From Prolixibacteraceae bacterium (GTDB taxonomy: Bacteria > Bacteroidota > Bacteroidia > Bacteroidales > Prolixibacteraceae), in the NCBI GenBank assembly GCA_007116765.1, contig SKHV01000438.1:1-22809 (forward strand): a stretch of DNA of 22,809 nt, written 5' to 3'. A program made the position numbers and the translations under genes. Shown here piece by piece: positions 1 to 7,209 of the stretch. Within the stretch, counting starts at the first letter, position 1; every line of letters begins with the position of its first letter. The notes under the pieces were generated by a model, which saw nothing but the letters and a program-made list of their open reading frames with translations, was not told the origin of the DNA and did no database searches.

Positions 1-238
1 AATTTTCATTAGCAATATCAAAAAACAAAAAACCGTAGTAATCGACCGATGAACAACCCGAAACCTGTGTTTGGCTTACCCGGCTTGCAATGGTTTGAAC
101 TTCTAATTCGCTGAGCTCAGCAATGCTTGCAGGGTAACCGGGGTCGGCGAACCCGTTATCTGAGTCGCACGACAGTAAAACGCTTAACAGCAGAAAAACA
201 GGCAACAACAATACAGGCATACTTGCTTTCACTTTCAT
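1..238 (-). CDS. Putative lipoprotein, N-terminal part (runs off the window)
   Basis: Reading the minus strand from an ATG at 238 gives 79 codons without a stop to the window edge. The protein starts MKVKASMPVLLLPVF and has a hydrophobic stretch ending in a lipobox (SVLLSC, Cys at residue 24), followed by acidic DSDNG, so it should be exported and lipidated. The visible mature part (to about residue 79) contains one more Cys and no domain I recognise. It is divergent from the envelope operon beginning at 811 and separated from it by a repeat-rich gap. The C-terminal part lies outside the window, so no function is proposed. The start is the only in-frame ATG that gives a full signal peptide. 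Confidence 0.7.
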   Translation of the reverse strand, partial: MKVKASMPVLLLPVFLLLSVLLSCDSDNGFADPGYPASIAELSELEVQTIASRVSQTQVSGCSSVDYYGFLFFDIANEN

Positions 239-287
239 AGTACATATGTTTTGTCGTAAAAATAGTCATTCTAATTATAACTTTGCG

Positions 288-347
288 AAAAATAGTCAGT
301 TGTAAGTGGTCAATAGTCAGTAGTCAGTGGTCATTAGTCATTAGTTG
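288..347. repeat. Degenerate GTCA-type short tandem repeat array
   Basis: The stretch is built from variants of a 7-bp word (AGTCAGT, GGTCAAT, GGTCATT, AGTCATT). It is preceded by an 11-bp direct repeat, AAAAATAGTCA, at 258-268 and 288-298. The same vocabulary recurs at 4844-4908. No reading frame is preserved, so it looks like slippage-derived intergenic DNA. Confidence 0.75.
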
Positions 348-348
348 T

Positions 349-552
349 AATTCATTGGTGTTTAGGTAGTACTTATTGAGGGTGTTCTTTACGGCCATAG
401 AACAGTTTTACAATGATTTCGCGCGCTACCGTGGCCGTTTGATATATGGGGTGGCTCAATGGCTACCAATATGTCGCAGCTACGCAGCTTTTTGATGTAG
501 TTAATGAACAATATCCAGTGACCAATAACCAAGACTACTAGAATATATAAAT
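349..552. other. Intergenic stretch with a possible relic of a palindromic intergenic repeat (463-500)
   Basis: No coding region is supported here. Positions 463-500 (CTACCAAT, then GCAGCTACGCAGC, then TTTTTGATGTAG) resemble, from memory only, the dispersed imperfectly palindromic repeats found between genes in many Bacteroidetes. There is only one copy in the window, so the repeat identity is unproven. Positions 516-540 read on the minus strand like the GTCA words (AGTAGTC, GGTTATTGGTCACT), which suggests an inverted fragment of the same array. Confidence 0.35.
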
Positions 553-603
553 ATCAGATTATCAGATTATCAGAATATCTGAGAATCCGAGAATCCGAGA
601 ATC
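553..603. repeat. Two adjacent 8-bp tandem repeats
   Basis: ATCAGATT occurs at 553-560 and 561-568, with the variant ATCAGAAT at 569-576. After a 4-nt link, GAGAATCC occurs at 581-588 and 589-596, with a partial copy at 597-603. Both units are 8 bp but differ in sequence. They lie directly before the tail shared with 4969-5004. Confidence 0.85.
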
Positions 604-665
604 ATTTATCAAAAAAATATATTTCATTTATTTCATTTATTTCATTTTATTTGCATAATAATTTA
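601..665. repeat. Shared intergenic tail interrupted by a 28-nt TTTCATTTA microsatellite
   Basis: An 18-nt word (ATCATTTATC, A7, T) at 601-618 and the 14-nt word TTATTTGCATAATA at 647-660 are identical to the two halves of a contiguous sequence at 4969-5000. Here they are separated by 28 nt (619-646) that belong to three 9-bp units TTTCATTTA (622-648, the last one imperfect). This copy therefore carries an extra microsatellite inside an otherwise identical tail. Confidence 0.8.
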
Positions 666-767
666 TTTATTTCGGTTTTTAAAAGCTGAAAATATCAGAT
701 TCAACCTCGAACACCGGCCGATACCCCTCTGAAGTATCCCATAAGTTTTAGGTGAAAAAATAAATTT

Positions 768-787
768 CGCTAACTATATTATTAGCG
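768..787. promoter_or_regulatory. Perfect 6-bp dyad upstream of the envelope operon
   Basis: CGCTAA (768-773) and TTAGCG (782-787) form a perfect inverted repeat with an 8-nt AT spacer, ending 23 nt before the ATG at 811. It could be a regulator site or a short 5' leader hairpin. A chance dyad is also possible. Confidence 0.3.
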
Positions 788-810
788 TGACATAATACTT
801 ATTTGTGAAA

Positions 811-1413
811 ATGAAAGTTATTACACTCACTATTTTTGTATTGCTTTTAAGCAATCTATATTCTAATAATAATTATTCGCACGATAACCTTAGCCTAAAA
901 ATTGGTTATGCACATTACCCTTGGATGGGAGATATGCCCAATTTAAATACATTTAAATCAAATTTCACTCCGCTTGGATATATTGAAACAAACTACAGCT
1001 TTACACTTTACATCGATGCTGGGGTGATTATAGGTTTCTCATTATACGAGCATGCAGCACACACTTATTACGATAATAATAATGAGGAAGCAAAAATTCT
1101 TAAGTCAACGAAGCTTAGCATGAAACCAATGTTTACTTATGGCATTAATCTAAATATCCATATTCTCCCATTAATAATCAAACAAAATAGTTCTTTTTTT
1201 GACGTGTATATCTCATCAAAAATGGGAGGAATCCATTTTACACAACGCAACAAAGAAACAGTTTTTATTCAACGTTCGCTGATCGATTACGGCGTTTATG
1301 GAGGAATAGCAATACGTGCTTCTAAAAAATGGTCGTTTTATTATGAACACGGTTACGGAAACTATGTGGAACAAAAATTTGGGATACACATAAAATTCAA
1401 CCGGAAAGAATGA
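811..1413 (+). CDS. Small exported protein, probably an outer-membrane beta-barrel
   Basis: The gene encodes about 200 residues that I cannot assign to a named family. It begins MKVITLTIFVLLLSNLYS, a clear signal peptide. The rest has alternating polar and aromatic residues with many Tyr/Phe, as in beta-strands, and a glycine/aromatic end (YGVYGGIAIRASKKWSFYYE, then FGIHIKF), which suggests a small outer-membrane barrel. I chose the ATG at 811; an in-frame GTG at 805 would add two residues (MK). Its stop overlaps the start of the DUF4249 gene in an ATGA arrangement, so it is the first gene of a coupled three-gene envelope operon ending with a TonB-dependent receptor. The role is unknown; it may be an accessory barrel for the receptor. 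Confidence 0.7.
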   Translation: MKVITLTIFVLLLSNLYSNNNYSHDNLSLKIGYAHYPWMGDMPNLNTFKSNFTPLGYIETNYSFTLYIDAGVIIGFSLYEHAAHTYYDNNNEEAKILKSTKLSMKPMFTYGINLNIHILPLIIKQNSSFFDVYISSKMGGIHFTQRNKETVFIQRSLIDYGVYGGIAIRASKKWSFYYEHGYGNYVEQKFGIHIKFNRKE

Positions 1414-2348
1414 TACTCCAAACAATATACCCAATAAGCAACATGCCCAAGCTTCTTCCACAGCCTGTAAATTTGCTAATTACCATTCTACTGCTCACGG
1501 GTTGCTACACCTTAATCGACCCCGATCTGCCAAAAAAACAAAACACTCCCACCGTGAATGCTATTTTGCAGGCCGGAGAGCCGCTAATGGTGCAGGTAAG
1601 CATGGCCACCGAGCTCGATACCCTGCCGCTTTCGCTTATCGACAATGCCGCCATTGAACTTTGGGTAAACAATGTTTTTGTTGAAAAACTGCTTGGCGAA
1701 AATGAAGGTTTGTACACTGCCCAAACCATTGTTGAAGCAGGTAACGAATACACTTGTAAGGTTGTGGTGCCGGGTTTCGATACCTTGTTTTGCTCAGGCA
1801 AGATACCTTTCCCCGAACAAATACTGAATATTGAACACATCAACATTGCCGGAAAGGACGAAGAAGGCACTTCGTACCCGGCAATGAGGATAACTTTCAA
1901 CAACAATCCCGATGTTGTTTCTTATTACGAAATCCAAATTAACTTGATTGGATATAGAGATGAAATCTTTTTCCCAAATATATTGAATGTGGTAGACCCG
2001 GTTATATTAAACGAAGGCTTGCCTATTTTGCTTTTTAGTAACGAATTGATCCGGGATTCTGTCTACACGATGCATATCAACTACAATACTAGTACTGCCA
2101 GTTGGTCGCAAAATACAGGTTGGAGAACATCACTGTATCCTTTCACAGTTGAATTTCGAACTATTAGCTACGACTACTACCTTTTCCGAAAACAACATTA
2201 CTTATACAAGCAAAGTCGTTATGCCGATGGTGTACTTGAAAACATTACCACTGCCCCACTCTATTCAAACATCGATAACGGACTGGGCATTTTTGCCGGT
2301 TATTCAAGCTTTGTTTCCGACACCATAAAACCAGCTTATGCACGCTAA
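1410..2348 (+). CDS. DUF4249-family outer-membrane lipoprotein
   Basis: The gene encodes 312 residues. A hydrophobic segment ending in LLTGC (Cys32) is a lipobox, and the following PDLPKKQNTPTVNAILQAGE region matches the beginning of DUF4249 proteins, which in Bacteroidetes usually sit next to a TonB-dependent receptor. A second ATG at 1443 (residue 12) would put the lipid Cys at residue 21, a more usual signal length; the 1410 start has the advantage of the 4-nt ATGA overlap with the upstream gene. The stop overlaps the next start by 11 nt, so translation of all three genes is probably coupled. By analogy with SusD-type partners it may present a substrate to the receptor, but the ligand of DUF4249 proteins is not established and nothing here reveals it. 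Confidence 0.85.
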   Translation: MILQTIYPISNMPKLLPQPVNLLITILLLTGCYTLIDPDLPKKQNTPTVNAILQAGEPLMVQVSMATELDTLPLSLIDNAAIELWVNNVFVEKLLGENEGLYTAQTIVEAGNEYTCKVVVPGFDTLFCSGKIPFPEQILNIEHINIAGKDEEGTSYPAMRITFNNNPDVVSYYEIQINLIGYRDEIFFPNILNVVDPVILNEGLPILLFSNELIRDSVYTMHINYNTSTASWSQNTGWRTSLYPFTVEFRTISYDYYLFRKQHYLYKQSRYADGVLENITTAPLYSNIDNGLGIFAGYSSFVSDTIKPAYAR

Positions 2349-4659
2349 ATATACATTTATAACTGCTTTACTTCTGATTTTCATGTGCCTGCAATTGCCT
2401 GCACAACTAAGGGTATCCGGCTATGTTTTCGACAAGCAAAGCGGCGAACGGCTCATTGGGGCAACTGTTTACGAAGCTTCGGCCTTACGGGGCACGGCCA
2501 CAAACCACAACGGCTATTTTTCGTATATATCGCAGGGCGGGAATCTCGGGGTTTCATTTATTGGCTACAATACCCTGAATTTAAACATTAGCTCCGATAC
2601 CGTGCTGTATGTTTACCTCGAAAGTGGACGCGAACTTGGCGAGGTTACCGTTTACGGACAACAGCAACAGCGCGGCTCAAACGTATCGACGCTCAGCATG
2701 CAGGAAATGCTTTCAATCCCGGCATTGGGAGGCAAGCCCGATGTGCTCAAGTCGCTGCACCTGATGCCCGGCATACAGTCGCAACAAGAGGGCACCAGCC
2801 TAATAAGCGTACGTGGCGGTGCGCCGGGCGAAAACCTCTACCTTATCGATAACGTGCCGCTTATTTACGTGAACCACCTGGGCGGCTTTACCTCGGTTTT
2901 CAACCCCGATATGATCAACAGCATCGAAGTGTACAAAGGTGGTTTCCCGGCAAAATACGGTGGCAAGCTATCGTCCATCGTTTCCATAAGCCAGCGCGAA
3001 GGCGACAAAAACAAGCTGAAAGGTGCGCTCAGCTACGGGCTTACCGATATTTCGGGGGTAATTGAAGGCCCCCTGTTCGACCAAAACTCCAGTTTTATTG
3101 TTACTGCCCGCAAAACCCTTACCGAACCGCTCATGATGCTGGCAAGTTCCCTCTCGCAGGGTGGCGATTTTATAGTGGGCTACGGTTTTCACGATGTAAA
3201 TGCAAAACTCTCGTGGCGACCCGATAAGCGAAACAGCTTTTTTGTAAACATTTACCAGGGCGACGATTACCTGTTTTATTTCTCAAAAAATTCAAATGTA
3301 GAAAAAGAAAAAAGCAGGCTTACCAACATGTGGGGCAACTGGTTGGCCTCGGCACGTTGGAACAGGGTGCTTTCGCCAAAACTCTCGGCCGACAATACCC
3401 TTTCGCTTACCCATTACAGGTTGAAAATTGTCCAGAAATTTGATGCAATTAACGACACCGACACCATCAACTTCCACATGGAGTCAAGATCGTCGGTGCG
3501 CGATATGTCCCTCCGTTCAGATTGGAACCTGAAACTGAACAACAGCATAGCGCTCGACTTTGGGGGCAAGCTTACCCACTACGGCTACGTGCCCAATCAA
3601 ACCATGCGAAGCGATCGGCCCGCCCTGAAAGGGGCTGAAAGAACAGGAGCCATTGAAACATCGGCTTACGTGGGCAGCAACATCAATTTTTGGGATTTTG
3701 CCTCGCTTGATGCCGGAGGGAGGCTGCTTGGCTATTTTGCCCCTGACTATTCCGACGTGGTTTTCGAGCCCCGCATTTCGTTCAATATCCACTTGAACCC
3801 AGCGCAGGTGCTAAACTTTACCTACCACGATGTGAACCAGTTTTCGCACCTTCTCTTTACCTCGGGCAGTATAATGAACAACGAAATTTGGTTGCCCGTG
3901 GGCAAAGGCATCGAGCCATCAAAATCGGTGCAATATACCCTTGGGTGGAGCGGTGGTTTTTTGAACAACATGCTCGAAGCTGAACTCAACCTTTACACCA
4001 AAAGCATGGAAAACCTGGTGACTTACAAAGAAGGCTACTCGAACCTTATTGGCGACGGGGGCTGGCGCAAAAAAATTGAACCGCAGGGCTCGGGGCATTC
4101 GCGCGGTCTTGAAACCATGCTAAAGAAAACCCGTGGCAGCCTAACCGGTTTTTTAGCTTACACATGGTCGAAAACCACCCGCCAATTCGATGCCATAAAC
4201 CGTGGCGAAGCTTTCTTGTTCGATTTCGACCGGCCGCATTCCTTGGCCACGCATATTAACTACAAATTATCCGATGTTTGGTCGGTAAGTGCTGCATGGG
4301 TTTACCAAACCGGTCAGCCTTTTACGCCTGTAATTGGCCGCCAAATGGTGCCTGTTGAAATACAGCCCGGCGAGGTGTATTACGACGAAGCCCTGATTTA
4401 TGGCGAACGCAACAGCCGGCGCATGATCGATTACCACCGCCTCGATCTGGGTGCGGTGCGCAAGGTTACCGATAAAAACGGCCGCCGTGCCGAATGGACA
4501 TACTCGGTGTACAATGCCTACTGCCGACAAAATCCCAATGCCTATATTTATGGCAGTGGACAGGAAGTCAACTCGGGTACTCTATTGAAAAATCGTCCCT
4601 ATAAAGTCAGCTTCTTCCCAATTATACCAAGCATTTCGTACAGGGTGTATTTTGAATGA
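2338..4659 (+). CDS. TonB-dependent outer-membrane receptor with carboxypeptidase-regulatory-like N-domain
   Basis: The gene encodes 773 residues. A signal peptide ends near residue 22 (LQLPAQ). Residues about 24-100 form a carboxypeptidase D regulatory-like fold (VSGYVFDKQSGERLIGATV, then GTATNHNGYFS), typical of Bacteroidetes receptors. Residues about 115-225 are the plug: LHLMPGIQSQQEG, ISVRGG, LIDNVPL, FNPDMINSIEVYKGGFPAKYGG. The remainder is the 22-strand barrel, ending in an aromatic strand (SYRVYFE). It is shorter than SusC proteins and lacks a STN domain, so it is more like the receptors that pair with DUF4249 lipoproteins. It overlaps the preceding lipoprotein gene by 11 nt. The imported substrate is unknown. 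No anti-sigma/ECF pair lies beside it, so regulation cannot be read from context. Confidence 0.93.
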   Translation: MHAKYTFITALLLIFMCLQLPAQLRVSGYVFDKQSGERLIGATVYEASALRGTATNHNGYFSYISQGGNLGVSFIGYNTLNLNISSDTVLYVYLESGRELGEVTVYGQQQQRGSNVSTLSMQEMLSIPALGGKPDVLKSLHLMPGIQSQQEGTSLISVRGGAPGENLYLIDNVPLIYVNHLGGFTSVFNPDMINSIEVYKGGFPAKYGGKLSSIVSISQREGDKNKLKGALSYGLTDISGVIEGPLFDQNSSFIVTARKTLTEPLMMLASSLSQGGDFIVGYGFHDVNAKLSWRPDKRNSFFVNIYQGDDYLFYFSKNSNVEKEKSRLTNMWGNWLASARWNRVLSPKLSADNTLSLTHYRLKIVQKFDAINDTDTINFHMESRSSVRDMSLRSDWNLKLNNSIALDFGGKLTHYGYVPNQTMRSDRPALKGAERTGAIETSAYVGSNINFWDFASLDAGGRLLGYFAPDYSDVVFEPRISFNIHLNPAQVLNFTYHDVNQFSHLLFTSGSIMNNEIWLPVGKGIEPSKSVQYTLGWSGGFLNNMLEAELNLYTKSMENLVTYKEGYSNLIGDGGWRKKIEPQGSGHSRGLETMLKKTRGSLTGFLAYTWSKTTRQFDAINRGEAFLFDFDRPHSLATHINYKLSDVWSVSAAWVYQTGQPFTPVIGRQMVPVEIQPGEVYYDEALIYGERNSRRMIDYHRLDLGAVRKVTDKNGRRAEWTYSVYNAYCRQNPNAYIYGSGQEVNSGTLLKNRPYKVSFFPIIPSISYRVYFE

Positions 4660-4843
4660 TAGTAAGGGCTACCATAATGTTGCCGCAACTTAGCTTTTGG
4701 TGAGTGCCTGAATGCATAAATACATAAGTAGTGCAGTAGCTCGTGACTCTTAAGGGTAGTGAGTAATTGCGATACTAACAAGCTGAATCCAGAATTATAA
4801 CAGCTCTGTGTGAATCTCAGTTTTCCTTCTGCGGTTTCTTAAG
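4660..4843. other. Intergenic, nothing recognised
   Basis: This is the spacer after the TonB receptor. I found no convincing terminator hairpin with a T tract, no small coding frame with a family resemblance, and no repeat. Transcription termination of the envelope operon is not evident here. Confidence 0.4.
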
Positions 4844-4908
4844 GGTCAATGGTCAATAGTCATTCATTCAGTCAGTCAGTAGTCAGTAGTCATTAGTCAG
4901 TAGTCAAT
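4844..4908. repeat. GTCA-type short tandem repeat array, second copy
   Basis: The array is made of the words GGTCAAT, AGTCATT, CAGT and AGTCAGT, the same vocabulary as at 288-347. Local phases switch between 4-bp (CAGT) and 7-bp (AGTCAGT) periods, consistent with slippage. Confidence 0.8.
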
Positions 4909-4914
4909 CTGAAC

Positions 4915-4962
4915 AATCTAACATCTAGCATCTAACATCTAACATCTAGCATCTAACATCTA
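4915..4962. repeat. 7-bp tandem repeat (A/G)CATCTA, six full units
   Basis: After a partial unit, six 7-bp units run from 4921 to 4962 in the order ACATCTA, GCATCTA, ACATCTA, ACATCTA, GCATCTA, ACATCTA. The A-G-A-A-G-A pattern in the first base implies expansion in blocks of more than one unit. Confidence 0.9.
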
Positions 4963-4968
4963 AAAATT

Positions 4969-5004
4969 ATCATTTATCAAAAAAATTTATTTGCATAATA
5001 TTTA
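4969..5004. repeat. Uninterrupted copy of the shared intergenic tail
   Basis: This carries the 18-nt and 14-nt words also found at 601-618 and 647-660, here contiguous. As at 601, it follows immediately after short tandem repeats, so the two intergenic regions share an ordered structure. Confidence 0.8.
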
Positions 5005-5221
5005 GAATAAATTGGTCAATTCTTCATAACTGTTCAATTGATATCTTTTGCATGCAATTCTTATTCATGAACCTGTGATTACCCTGAATGCAGGGGTTTA
5101 TAGTTCGAAAGAGGTAAATATTTCTTATTCGGGAAAGTATTTTTTTTATTTTTCTGATCGAGCAATAAGAAGTATAGGTATCTTGCAAATTATTATTATA
5201 AATACATAAAACTTTTGAACT
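5005..5221. other. AT-rich upstream region of the FadL-type gene
   Basis: The stretch is AT-rich with no coding frame. A partial match to the Bacteroidetes -7 box (TATCTTGC, 5179-5186, versus TAnnTTTG) lies 35 nt before the ATG at 5222. No convincing -33 TTG was seen, so the promoter is only tentative. Confidence 0.3.
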
Positions 5222-6814
5222 ATGAAAAGAATCCTATTTACAGTTTTAGTCCTTACAATTTCGTGGCTTACCATGGCCGGAGGCCTCCTTACCAATACCA
5301 ATCAAAGTACTCAGTTTGTTCGCACCCTTTCGCGTAATGCCTCTACCGATGTTGATGCGGTATATTTCAATCCTGCCGGTTTAACAAAACTTGATAACGG
5401 CTTTTATTTAGCCCTTCACAATCAAACAATTTTTCAAACCAGAACCATTACCAACGATTTTTACTTGTTGAATAATGATACTTACAAAGGTGAAGTATCG
5501 GTTCCCTTGTTTCCTACAGGATTTGCAGTATATAAAATGGACAGGCTTGCTTTTTCATTGGGATTTGGCCCCAATGCCGGAGGTGGTGCGGCGACCTATG
5601 AAAATGGTTTGCCTTCGTTTGAAATTCCTATTGCCCAAAACATACCGGCTTTGAGTGCCTTAAGCGCTCTGGGATATCCGGTTGAAGCCTACGATGTGAA
5701 CATCCGCTTCGAAGGCACTTCTGTGTTTTGGGGAATCCAACTGGGAGCCTCATTTAAAGTGAACGACATGATTTCGGTATATGCCGGCGCACGTTATTTG
5801 CCTGCCCGAAATAACTATTCAGGTTATCTGAAAGATATTCAGTATGGCCCAACAGGCGGATTGCAGAACGGGCAAAGCTACCTTTCCGGTGCAGCTGCCA
5901 CTGCAACCGGAATGTCGAACGTGCTTGGCGCAACTGCTACATCGCTTGACCCATTGGTTACAGGTGGTGCTGCCGATTTTACCATCGACCAGGCACAGCA
6001 ACAAAACTTGATTGATGCGACTACTGCGGCTCAGTTGAAAGGTGCTTTACTCCAACTGGGTGTTCCTGCTTCAAATGTCGACGCGATGAACCTGGCTTCA
6101 GTGCAAGGTACTTTTTCTACAGCTTCGACTCAATTATCGGGACAAGCAACAGTACTGAACGTAACCGCTTCGATGCTGGACGATAAAGAGGTAGATGTAA
6201 GCCAAACCGGTGCCGGTTTCACCCCGATTCTGAGTATGAACATCACTCCGCTCAAAAACCTGAACATCGGTATGAAATATGAGTTCCTGACCAAATTGGA
6301 GCTGACCAACAACACCAAAATTGATGGCACCGGAATGTTTCCCGACGGAGCAGTTACACAATCGGATATTCCCGCCTTTTTTGCTATAGGTGCGGAGTAT
6401 GGATTGAATGACAAAACCCACGTGTCGGTATCATTCAATCAGTATTTTGATAAAAAAGCCGATTGGAACGGGCGAGAAGATAAAATTGACCACGGACTTT
6501 GGGAAGTGGGAGTTGGTTTGGAATATGATATCACAAATTGGTTATTGGTGAGTGCCGGTTATTTACACGGAGAAACAGGCATAATGCCCGATTATCAAAC
6601 TGACATGAGCTTTAGCAATAGTTCAGATACTTTTGGTGGTGGTTTTAAAATTGGATTGACTCCAACTATTGACCTGAATATGGGTATACTGAAGACTTAT
6701 TATACCAAGAATCAAAGAGAATATTCACTGGACGGTTTTCCAAATAGCATTACCGAAACCTATACCAAGTCGAATATCGCATTTAGCCTTGGTATCGATA
6801 TCAAATTATTCTAA
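5222..6814 (+). CDS. OmpP1/FadL/TodX-family outer-membrane transporter
   Basis: The gene encodes 530 residues. A signal peptide ends near Ala19. Next comes the FadL-family hatch signature: residues about 30-55 read QFVRTLSRNASTDVDAVYFN and then PAG, with the hallmark NPAG at 50-53. Later strands (GIQLGASFKVNDMISVYAGARY; LSMNITPLKNLNIGMKYEF; VGLEYDITNWLLVSAGYLHG) match the family, which passes long-chain fatty acids or other hydrophobic compounds across the outer membrane by lateral diffusion. Residues about 208-322 form an unusually long Ala/Thr/Gln-rich segment between two barrel strands, making the protein longer than typical 430-450-residue FadL. It appears monocistronic: a repeat-rich gap lies before it and a GC-rich hairpin after it. 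The substrate is unknown. The family call is firm; fatty acid transport itself is inferred. Confidence 0.88.
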   Translation: MKRILFTVLVLTISWLTMAGGLLTNTNQSTQFVRTLSRNASTDVDAVYFNPAGLTKLDNGFYLALHNQTIFQTRTITNDFYLLNNDTYKGEVSVPLFPTGFAVYKMDRLAFSLGFGPNAGGGAATYENGLPSFEIPIAQNIPALSALSALGYPVEAYDVNIRFEGTSVFWGIQLGASFKVNDMISVYAGARYLPARNNYSGYLKDIQYGPTGGLQNGQSYLSGAAATATGMSNVLGATATSLDPLVTGGAADFTIDQAQQQNLIDATTAAQLKGALLQLGVPASNVDAMNLASVQGTFSTASTQLSGQATVLNVTASMLDDKEVDVSQTGAGFTPILSMNITPLKNLNIGMKYEFLTKLELTNNTKIDGTGMFPDGAVTQSDIPAFFAIGAEYGLNDKTHVSVSFNQYFDKKADWNGREDKIDHGLWEVGVGLEYDITNWLLVSAGYLHGETGIMPDYQTDMSFSNSSDTFGGGFKIGLTPTIDLNMGILKTYYTKNQREYSLDGFPNSITETYTKSNIAFSLGIDIKLF

Positions 6815-6834
6815 ATAAGAAACTGTTTATATTT

Positions 6835-6870
6835 ACCCCCGGTTCCGATTCTCTTCACCGGGGGTTATTC
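6835..6870 (+). terminator. Hairpin terminator after the FadL-type gene
   Basis: ACCCCCGGT (6835-6843) and ACCGGGGGT (6857-6865) form a perfect 9-bp stem with a 13-nt loop, 20 nt after the stop codon. The T tract that follows is weak (TTATTCATATTC), but the stem is very GC-rich compared with its surroundings. Confidence 0.75.
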
Positions 6871-6982
6871 ATATTCAAGTCCTTCGTACTTGTGCTTGCT
6901 GAAAACCCAAAATGGGTTTAATCTGAATTGAAAATCGGCGTAGCCAATAATCGTGGGTGTTATTAATTGCATCCGGTAAACG

Positions 6983-7058
6983 AAAAAAGGATGGCAACAT
7001 GCCATCCTCTACTTCTAACCAAACCTAATTCTATGAAAAATCTAATTGCTTTACTAAC
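6983..7058 (-). ncRNA. Candidate small RNA on the minus strand, about 75 nt
   Basis: On the minus strand a consensus-like -7 box TATCTTTG (plus 7071-7064) is followed about 55 nt later by a compact intrinsic terminator: GGATGGC/GCCATCC stem (7-8 bp, 5-nt loop, plus 6989-7007) and then six T residues (plus A run 6983-6988). A transcript starting near 7058 would be about 75 nt with an unstructured AU-rich body and a 3' terminator hairpin, a typical bacterial sRNA shape. No minus-strand gene exists that this terminator could otherwise serve. A -33 TTG is weak (24-nt spacing). Alternative: on the plus strand 7034-7096 reads as a 20-codon ORF beginning MKNLIALLTL, so this could instead be a remnant leader of an exported-protein gene. 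Confidence 0.45.
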
Positions 7059-7063
7059 ACTAA

Positions 7064-7071
7064 CAAAGATA
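7064..7071 (-). promoter_or_regulatory. -7 box TATCTTTG of the candidate small RNA
   Basis: The plus strand reads CAAAGATA, so the minus strand has TATCTTTG, a full match to the Bacteroidetes TAnnTTTG element. The best upstream TTG on the minus strand (plus 7096-7098) is 24 nt away, slightly longer than the usual 17-23. Confidence 0.4.
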
Positions 7072-7083
7072 CTTCATAACTTC

Positions 7084-7119
7084 GTTAACGATTGACAATC
7101 AACGTTAATTTATGTTAAT
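7084..7119. promoter_or_regulatory. Phased GTTAAY motifs upstream of ppdK
   Basis: GTTAAC starts at 7084 and GTTAAT at 7104 and 7114, giving spacings of 20 and 10 bp, whole helical turns. A further GTTAAT lies at 7166, and an inverted ATTAAC at 7228 overlaps the candidate ppdK -7 box. The first two sit in an imperfect dyad (TTAACGATTGA with TCAACGTTAA). This could be an operator array, or simply AT-rich coincidence. Confidence 0.3.
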
Positions 7120-7209
7120 GATCGATTCAAAAACAAAACTACAATTTGTTTGTTCATATTTTCATGTTAATCAAATAACAACACAACAGAATATTATACA
7201 AAACTGAGA

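Noticed and set aside
278..285. Plus-strand TAACTTTG box in the first gap as a promoter
   Set aside because: It matches TAnnTTTG but has no -33 element at usual spacing and no gene or RNA-like structure follows for over 500 nt; such 5-base-information boxes occur often by chance in AT-rich DNA.
4915..4962. CRISPR-like regular repeat
   Set aside because: The units are only 7 bp and contiguous, with no spacers and no cas genes nearby; it is a simple tandem repeat.
6130..6438. Antisense open frames within the FadL-type gene and similar long antisense frames within ppdK, pta and ack
   Set aside because: They lie wholly inside well-supported genes on the other strand, have no signal of family, and reflect codon bias of the real gene.
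7034..7096. 20-codon plus-strand ORF starting MKNLIALLTL as a real peptide
   Set aside because: It looks like a truncated signal peptide but is very short, lacks a mature part, and overlaps the candidate small RNA; kept only as an alternative explanation there.
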